A DNA stretch of 64,000 bases, from NCBI RefSeq assembly GCF_004078635.1, contig NZ_RZNB01000001.1, forward strand, positions 806,001-870,000, given 5' to 3'. This document shows positions 58,417-64,000 of this stretch, in pieces (within the stretch, counting starts at the first letter, position 1; every line of letters starts with the position of its first letter). Made by a program: the position numbers and the translations under genes. The notes under the pieces were generated by a model, which saw only the letters and a program-made list of their open reading frames with translations, did no database searches and was not told where the DNA came from. The stretch comes from Labedella phragmitis. GTDB taxonomy: Bacteria > Actinomycetota > Actinomycetes > Actinomycetales > Microbacteriaceae.

Positions 58417-60420
58417 TACGGGGGTGGGGGCGAAGCGCCGGGCCGGGACGGTCCGCTCGGTCGCGACGCGGATCGTCGAGACGATGAGCGCACCGAGCGT
58501 CCAGAGCACGAGGGCGAGGATCGCGGGGGCGAGTCCCGACGTGTCGGCGACGATCCCGCGGATGGCCTCTTGCGCCGGAGCGACCGGGAGGAAGCCGAAG
58601 ACCGCGTCGAGGGCCCCCGGCACCGTCGCGACGATGCCCGTCGCGAGCGTCACGAGGGCGACGATCATGGCGATGAAGCGACCCGCGCCGCCGAAGACCG
58701 CGATGAGGGCCTGCATGACCGCGGCGAACGCCACCCCGGCGAGGGCGAGCAGCCCCGCGAAGCCGAACCATTCCGCGACGCCGAACTCGAGCTGCAACTG
58801 GAGCACGCCCGCGACGAGCACGCCCTGGATCGCTCCTGCGATTCCCGCGGGGAGGAAGGAGCGGAGCACGAGGCCGACCGACGATCGCGTCGAGCCCACG
58901 AGGGTCGTCGGCACCGCACGCAGCAGGACGAACGAGGCGAACGCGCCGAGCCACAAGGCGAGCACCGCGTAGAACGGGGCGCCCTTCGACCCGAAGTCGA
59001 CGTCGCCGCCCTCGGTCGCGACCGGGTCCGCGACGACGGACGCGAGGTTCTCGCGCTCCGACTCGTCGTACGTCGGGAGCGACTCGACGGCCTGGTCGAG
59101 ACCGTCGGCGAGCTGTCCGACGCCGTCCGCGAGCTGGCCGGAGCCCTCCGCGAGGGTCGACGTGCCGTCGGCGAGCTGCGTGACGCCGTCGGAGAACTGG
59201 TGGACACCATCCGCGTACTGCGACGCACCGGACGACAGCTGGCTCGCGCCGCTCGAGAGCTCACTCGTTCCGGAGGCGAGTTGCGCGCCGCCGTCGGCGA
59301 GCTGCGCAATGCCGGACTTGAGTGCGGGGAGGCTGGACACGAGTGCGGGGAGGGTGGCAGATAGATCCTCCACGCCGCCCGCGATCGCGCTCAGGCCGGC
59401 GGACGATCCGACAAGACCGGGGTTGGCCGGCGTGGACCCGGGCGTCCCGTTCACGATCGCGCCAAGCTGTCCGCAGAATTCGACATCCCCGCCTGCCTCG
59501 ATGCAACCGGCGGCGAGACGCTGAAGAGCTTGCGTCTGCTGCTTGACCCCGGCAGCGAGAGCGGTGGTGTTGCCTGCGAGGCTCACGATGCCGGCGGCGT
59601 CACTTTTCGCCTTGTCCGGGTCATCGGGGAACCCGGACGTGCTCTCGGCGAGATCGCCGAGCCCACCCGCCAGCTGCTGCGCGCCACCGTTCAACTGGCT
59701 CGCACCGTCGGCAAGCCCGCTAGCCCCACTGGCGAGACCGTCAGCCCCCGTCGCAAGGGCGTCGGCGCCCGTCGCGAGTTCACCGGTTCCGGTGGCCAAC
59801 TCGTCGGCACCCGATGCGAGCTCGTCGGCGCCGTCCGCGGTCTGCTGCGCGCCGTCGGCGGCCTCGCCGAGCTGGTCGCCGAGCGTGTTGAAGCCGAGGT
59901 AGATGTTCTCGAGGTACGACGTCGTGAGTTCACGACCCGTGAGCGACGCCGCCGTGGACGTGATGGTCGCCGTGAGGGCGTCGTCGACGAGACGCGTTCG
60001 GTCGGACGTCGTGACGTCGATCGTCGCCTGCTCGGCGTCGTCCGGCTCGCCGCCGACCGAGGTCGCCGCCTCGGAGAAGTTCTCCGGGATCGTCACGACG
60101 GCGACGTAGCTGCCGTCCGCGAGGCCGGCGTCGGCGTCGTCCTCGTCGGTGATCACCCAATCGTAGTTCGGGTCGTCGTTGCCCACGAGACCGGCCGAGA
60201 GCTGACGGCCGAGGGGCACTTGCTGGCCGTCGAGCTCGACGGGCTCGTCGTTGTTGACGATGGCAGCCGTCACCTGGGGGAGGCGCTCCTCCGGGTTCCA
60301 GAGGGCCCAGACGAGGATTCCCGCGACCACGAGGGGGACGAGGATGATGCCGAGGATGGACGGCCAGCCGATGCGGCGGTGGCTGCCGGCGCGTTCGAGA
60401 ATGCTCACGGGGGTGCTCAT
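58411..60420 (-). CDS. YhgE/Pip domain membrane protein
   Basis: 669 residues. An N-terminal helix (SILGIILVPLVVAGILVWALW) is followed by the conserved extracytoplasmic N-domain (VTAAIVNNDEPVELDGQQVPLGRQL). Then comes a long region of seven-residue GADxLAxG/GASQLxxG repeats (about residues 200-300 and 390-470). A C-terminal bundle of about five helices completes the protein. The family includes phage-infection protein Pip, YhgE and the type VII component EsaA. The ATG overlaps the MMPL stop (ATGA), so it works with that exporter. The divergent TetR protein probably represses both. Confidence 0.92.
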   Translation of the reverse strand: MSTPVSILERAGSHRRIGWPSILGIILVPLVVAGILVWALWNPEERLPQVTAAIVNNDEPVELDGQQVPLGRQLSAGLVGNDDPNYDWVITDEDDADAGLADGSYVAVVTIPENFSEAATSVGGEPDDAEQATIDVTTSDRTRLVDDALTATITSTAASLTGRELTTSYLENIYLGFNTLGDQLGEAADGAQQTADGADELASGADELATGTGELATGADALATGADGLASGASGLADGASQLNGGAQQLAGGLGDLAESTSGFPDDPDKAKSDAAGIVSLAGNTTALAAGVKQQTQALQRLAAGCIEAGGDVEFCGQLGAIVNGTPGSTPANPGLVGSSAGLSAIAGGVEDLSATLPALVSSLPALKSGIAQLADGGAQLASGTSELSSGASQLSSGASQYADGVHQFSDGVTQLADGTSTLAEGSGQLADGVGQLADGLDQAVESLPTYDESERENLASVVADPVATEGGDVDFGSKGAPFYAVLALWLGAFASFVLLRAVPTTLVGSTRSSVGLVLRSFLPAGIAGAIQGVLVAGVLQLQLEFGVAEWFGFAGLLALAGVAFAAVMQALIAVFGGAGRFIAMIVALVTLATGIVATVPGALDAVFGFLPVAPAQEAIRGIVADTSGLAPAILALVLWTLGALIVSTIRVATERTVPARRFAPTPVH

Positions 60421-63194
60421 GCGCGTACCTGCGTTCCTGCGTGTCGAGAGTCTGTCGATGGGGCCGGCGGCGTGGTGACGGAGCCCGAGAGCCGGTGGGT
60501 GATGCCCGGTGTCGGGAGCACGTCGCTCGTGTCCCCGGTCGTCCCGAGCAGGAGGGCCGTGCCCGTTCCCGAGCGCGACTCGGCCGTCGCCGTGGCGCGG
60601 AGGAGATCGCAAATGCGTCCCCGCTCGGCGCTATCGGTCACGACGTCGACGCCGTCGACCGCGAGCACCGACGGCCGCTCCGCGAGACTGCGGCGCAAGG
60701 CGATGACGGGGTCCTCAGACCGGGCGAGATCGACGTAGCCGGTGCGGGAGCGGACTCCGCTCGCGCGGACCGGGAGCGGGAGCCCCGCGACCTTGAGGCG
60801 GCCGTCCGAGATCTCGAGTCGACCTGTCAGTGCCAGGAGCGCGGCCGAGACCTCGTGGGGCGACGACCCCGAGACCACGGCGGATCCGCCGACGGGCACG
60901 ATGAGAGAGAGATCGTCGAGGATGGTCGCGTCGTCCGTCGCGACGCGGACGCCTTGCGCGGCGATCGCGATGTCGTCGCCGCCGAAGTCACGGAGGGCGA
61001 GCTCCTTGTGGATGCCCTCGCCCTCGACGTCGAAGCGGGGGAGGGCACGGTCGAGCCGCTTCGGGATCCACCACGCTCGCTCGCCGAGCAACGCGAGGAT
61101 CGCCGGGATGAGCGTCATCCGCACGACGAAGGCGTCGATGAAGACACCCGTCGCGAGTCCGAGCGCGATCGGCTTGATGTTCGTGTCGCCCTCGGGAACG
61201 AAGGCCGCGAACACCGCGAACATGATGACCGCCGCGGCCGTGACGACCTTCGCGGAGCCGAGGAAGCCCGTCGTGATCGAGCGCCGGGCGTCTCCCGAGT
61301 GCACGTAGTCCTCCCGCATGCGGGCGACGAGGAAGACCTCGTAGTCCATTGCGAGACCGAAGAGCACACCCATGAGGATGATCGGCATGAAGCTGATCAC
61401 CGGCCCGGTGTTCGCGACGTGCAACAGGTCCGCGCCGACGCCGTTCTCGAACACGAGCGCGACGACGCCGAACGACGCCAGCACCGACAGCAGGTACCCG
61501 AGAGCCGCCGTGACGGGGACCCAGATCGAGCGGAACACCATCGTGAGCAGCACGAGCGAGAGGCCGACGACGAGGATGCCGAACGGCAGCAGGGCGCGGC
61601 CGAGCAGGTCGGAGATGTCGATGCCGACGGCCGTGAAGCCCGTGACCGACAGGTCGACGTCGTACTCCTCGAGGAAGTAGTCGTGCATGTCACGGATCTC
61701 CGCGACGAGCGCCTTGGTCTCCTCCGAGTCGGGGGCGCCCTCCGGCACCACCTGGATGATGCCGGTGTCGGCCGTCATGTTGGGCGTCGCGAGCGGCACG
61801 GCGGCGACGCCGTCGAGGTCCTCGAGCTCCGACTTGAGATCGTCCATGAGGCCGAGCGGGTCGGTGCTCTCGACGATCGTGCCCGTGACGATGAGGGGAC
61901 CGTTGAAGCCCTCGCCGAAGTGCTCCGACGCGAGGTCGTAGCTCACACGCGCGGGATCGTCCTGGGGGAGCGCGCCGGCATCGGGCAGCGCGAGCCGCAG
62001 CCCCATCGCGGGCAGCGCGAGGAGTGCGACGGCTCCGACCACGACGACGATGGTCACGATCGGCCAGCGGGTGGCGGCGCGCACCCAGCCGCGGAAGAAG
62101 CGGTTGCCGGCGGCCGGATCGTCGGTCGTGGACGCGTGGGCGAGGTTGTCGTTCGTGATCGAGCGGTACTTCTTGGCGACGACGCGCTTGCCGGCGAAGC
62201 CGAGCAGGGCCGGGATGAGGGTGAGGGAGATGATGACGCCGATCCCCACGCCGACGGCGGCGGCGACGCCCATCACCGTCAGGAACGGGATGTTGGCGAC
62301 GGCGAGGCCCACGAGCGCGATGATGACCGTGAGGCCCGCGAAGATGACGGCGGAGCCCGCGGTCGCGACGGACTGGGCGGTGGACTCCTCGGGGTCCATC
62401 CCCCGTTTCATCTGGTCCTGATGCCTCGAGATGATGAAGAGCGCGTAGTCGATGCCGACGGCGAGGCCGAGCATGAGCGCGAGCATCGGCGTCGTCGACG
62501 AGATGTCGGCGAACGCGGTCGAGACGAGGATGAGGGAGATCGTGATCCCCACGCCGAGGATGGCCGTCAGCAGCGGCATGCCGGCGGCCAGGAAGGAGCC
62601 GAACGTGACGATGAGCACGACGAGTGCGACGCCGACGCCCACGAGCTCCACGAGGCTGAGTGCGGGGATGGCGTTGCTGTAGAGCTCGCCGCCGAGAGCC
62701 GCCTGCGATCCCTCCGGCAGGTCGTCGGAGAGCGTCGCGGCGGCGTCGGTGACGCCGTCGATCGTCGACTGTCCGATCTCCCCGCGCTGCCCGTCGAACT
62801 GGATGCGGATGATCGCGGCCTGCTCGTCCTCGGAGATCGCCCCGTCGACGTTTTCGTCGAAGGGGGAGACGGCGGAGTCGACGTCCGGGAGGTCGTCGAT
62901 CTCGGTCACGGCGTCCTCGATCGCGCCCGTCACCTCGTCGTCCTCGACCGTCTTGCCGTCGGGTGCGACGACGACGATCTGCGCCGTCGCGCCGCTCACC
63001 TGGGGGAAGGTCGCGCTGAGGCTGTCGAGCGCCTCCTGCGACTCCGTGCCCGGGATCGAGAAGCTCGTCTCCGTGCCCTGCTGGAAGAGGAGGGCGGATC
63101 CGCCCGCGAGCGCGAGGATGATGATCCAGATCGCGACGACGGTCTTGCGCATGCGGAACGCCCAGCGCCCGAGCGAGTACAACAGTGAGGACAC
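60417..63194 (-). CDS. MMPL-family RND exporter with C-terminal degenerate ABC-like domain
   Basis: 925 residues. Two RND halves each have one helix, an extracytoplasmic domain and five helices. GLAVGIDYALFIISRHQDQMKRGM and GVLFGLAMDYEVFLVARMREDYVHSGD carry the proton-relay GxxxDY motifs. Residues about 735-925 resemble an ABC nucleotide-binding fold (IAAQGVRVATDDATILDDLSLIVPVGGSAVVSGSSP, PSVLAVDGVDVV), but the Walker A Lys is missing and the signature is lost. It may be a scaffold. The start is GTG at 63194 with AGGAGA. It is co-transcribed with the YhgE gene. Confidence 0.92.
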   Translation of the reverse strand: MSSLLYSLGRWAFRMRKTVVAIWIIILALAGGSALLFQQGTETSFSIPGTESQEALDSLSATFPQVSGATAQIVVVAPDGKTVEDDEVTGAIEDAVTEIDDLPDVDSAVSPFDENVDGAISEDEQAAIIRIQFDGQRGEIGQSTIDGVTDAAATLSDDLPEGSQAALGGELYSNAIPALSLVELVGVGVALVVLIVTFGSFLAAGMPLLTAILGVGITISLILVSTAFADISSTTPMLALMLGLAVGIDYALFIISRHQDQMKRGMDPEESTAQSVATAGSAVIFAGLTVIIALVGLAVANIPFLTVMGVAAAVGVGIGVIISLTLIPALLGFAGKRVVAKKYRSITNDNLAHASTTDDPAAGNRFFRGWVRAATRWPIVTIVVVVGAVALLALPAMGLRLALPDAGALPQDDPARVSYDLASEHFGEGFNGPLIVTGTIVESTDPLGLMDDLKSELEDLDGVAAVPLATPNMTADTGIIQVVPEGAPDSEETKALVAEIRDMHDYFLEEYDVDLSVTGFTAVGIDISDLLGRALLPFGILVVGLSLVLLTMVFRSIWVPVTAALGYLLSVLASFGVVALVFENGVGADLLHVANTGPVISFMPIILMGVLFGLAMDYEVFLVARMREDYVHSGDARRSITTGFLGSAKVVTAAAVIMFAVFAAFVPEGDTNIKPIALGLATGVFIDAFVVRMTLIPAILALLGERAWWIPKRLDRALPRFDVEGEGIHKELALRDFGGDDIAIAAQGVRVATDDATILDDLSLIVPVGGSAVVSGSSPHEVSAALLALTGRLEISDGRLKVAGLPLPVRASGVRSRTGYVDLARSEDPVIALRRSLAERPSVLAVDGVDVVTDSAERGRICDLLRATATAESRSGTGTALLLGTTGDTSDVLPTPGITHRLSGSVTTPPAPSTDSRHAGTQVRA

Positions 63195-63227
63195 GCGGTC
63201 TCCTGAAGAAGGGATGGATAGGATTTC

Positions 63228-63278
63228 GATACACCGGCGTATCCGATACACGAATGTATTCGATACACTGGTGTATCG
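63228..63278. promoter_or_regulatory. Three tandem TetR-type operators
   Basis: Three GATACAC-type palindromes start at 63228, 63245 and 63262, a spacing of 17 bases. The third, CGATACACTGGTGTATCG, is perfect. They fill the gap between the divergent MMPL and TetR genes and are almost certainly the repressor sites. Confidence 0.85.
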
Positions 63279-63302
63279 CAATCCCGCACAGGAAAGGCTC
63301 AG

Positions 63303-63968
63303 ATGTCCACAGACGTCGATGTGTCGCCTCCGGCCGCCGACTCGGAGCGCCGTCGCCGCACGCGTGAACGCCTCATGGACGCGGCGTTCGAGGTCTTCGC
63401 CGAGGTCGGTGTGCACACCGCCTCCGTCGAGGCCATCTGCGAACGCGCCGGCTTCTCACGCGGGGCGTTCTACTCCAACTTCGAGTCGAAAGAGGAACTC
63501 TTCTTCGCGCTCTCCGATCGCGAGGTCGACAAGACGCTCGCGCGAGCGACCGACATCGCTCGGGAGGTCTTCCCCACGAGCGCTCCGAACGGCGAGGACG
63601 TCGCGGAGGTCGTGCGCACCATGATCCAGTTCGTCAGGGGGGAGGCGAACTGGCACCGCATCGTCGCCGAGTACCGCCTGCTCGCGATGCGCAACGGCGA
63701 CATCGCGACGCGCTACCTCGACTTCACGCGTCGCCTCAACGAGCGCGTCGGCGACATGCTCGAGACCATCACCCTCGGCGCGGGGCTGCGATTCGTCGGC
63801 GACATCCGTCTCATCTCGCGCACGCTCATCGCGCTCTCGAGCGCCATCACCGAGGAGCAGATGCTCGTCGGCGAGGGCGCCACCGGTGCGGAGAGCACGG
63901 GCGACTCCCTCGACTTCGATGCGATCGTCGCCTACGTACACCTTGTCACGGAGCCGGCCGAGGACTGA
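63303..63968 (+). CDS. TetR family transcriptional regulator
   Basis: A 221-residue repressor. The N-terminal helix-turn-helix is at about residues 18-65 (RERLMDAAFEVFAEVGVHTASVEAICERAGFSRGAFYSNFESKEELFFAL), and the C-terminal ligand domain is all helical. The ATG at 63303 has GGAAAGG upstream. It is divergent from the MMPL-YhgE export operon, with three palindromic operators between them, so it presumably releases the exporter genes and itself when a ligand binds. The ligand is unknown, perhaps a lipid or drug. Confidence 0.93.
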   Translation: MSTDVDVSPPAADSERRRRTRERLMDAAFEVFAEVGVHTASVEAICERAGFSRGAFYSNFESKEELFFALSDREVDKTLARATDIAREVFPTSAPNGEDVAEVVRTMIQFVRGEANWHRIVAEYRLLAMRNGDIATRYLDFTRRLNERVGDMLETITLGAGLRFVGDIRLISRTLIALSSAITEEQMLVGEGATGAESTGDSLDFDAIVAYVHLVTEPAED

Positions 63969-64000
63969 TCGCGGTGTGAGTCAGCGCGTGCCTGCGGCGT

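Overview
The window is about 70 % GC, densely packed, and has no rRNA, tRNA, CRISPR array or insertion sequence that I can see. High GC, frequent GTG starts, leaderless promoters (TANNNT six to eight bases before the start codon), a mycothiol-type DinB enzyme, DUF3151 beside purA, and DUF6421 all point to an actinobacterium, most likely a member of the Microbacteriaceae. I cannot name the genus from sequence alone.

Layout. 1-5 kb: a truncated sensor kinase, two NAD(P)-dependent oxidoreductases and a DUF6421 protein. 5-8 kb: a sulfonate/taurine-type ABC importer operon. 8-11.7 kb: a 1106-residue secreted surface protein with LamG and PKD modules behind a structured leader. 11.7-22.5 kb: mostly housekeeping genes (amino-acid dehydrogenase, AEC carrier, exonuclease III, LysR regulator, pyrE, a septum-formation-like membrane protein, HAD phosphatase, small membrane proteins).

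22.5-41.8 kb is the most unusual region, a type VII secretion (WXG100/Esx) locus. On the minus strand, three WXG100-type proteins are followed by a giant CpnT-like polymorphic toxin. The toxin has a WXG-like N-terminus, a long Pro/Thr/Asp repeat linker, a papain-like Tox-PL domain and an Ntox15 (HxxD nuclease) tip. A GAD/DUF1851 immunity gene and one unknown small gene follow. The toxin frame is broken by one base at a C7 run inside a 60-bp tandem repeat. Further on are an FHA/zinc-ribbon protein, an EssC-like FtsK/SpoIIIE ATPase of 1443 residues with a single intact Walker A site, an exported protein, a one-pass membrane protein and a lipoprotein. No EccB/D/E or mycosin gene is present, so the machine looks reduced or of the EssC type. 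A GntR regulator/membrane-anchored hydrolase pair and two MFS exporters are interspersed.

41.8-64 kb: an SPOUT RNA methyltransferase, an osmoprotectant ABC operon, DUF3151-purA, a DinB/maleylpyruvate-isomerase-like enzyme, a lactonase, an amidohydrolase overlapping an agmatine deiminase, a GNAT, a DMT exporter, a MacB/FtsX-type ABC pair, chorismate mutase overlapping an SDR, and an MMPL-YhgE/Pip export pair. The last is divergent from a TetR repressor over three tandem palindromic operators.

Scattered through the window are near-identical palindromes of about 44-56 nt that sit at gene ends: one family in three copies, and probably a second in two. They look like REP-type repeats recruited as terminators.
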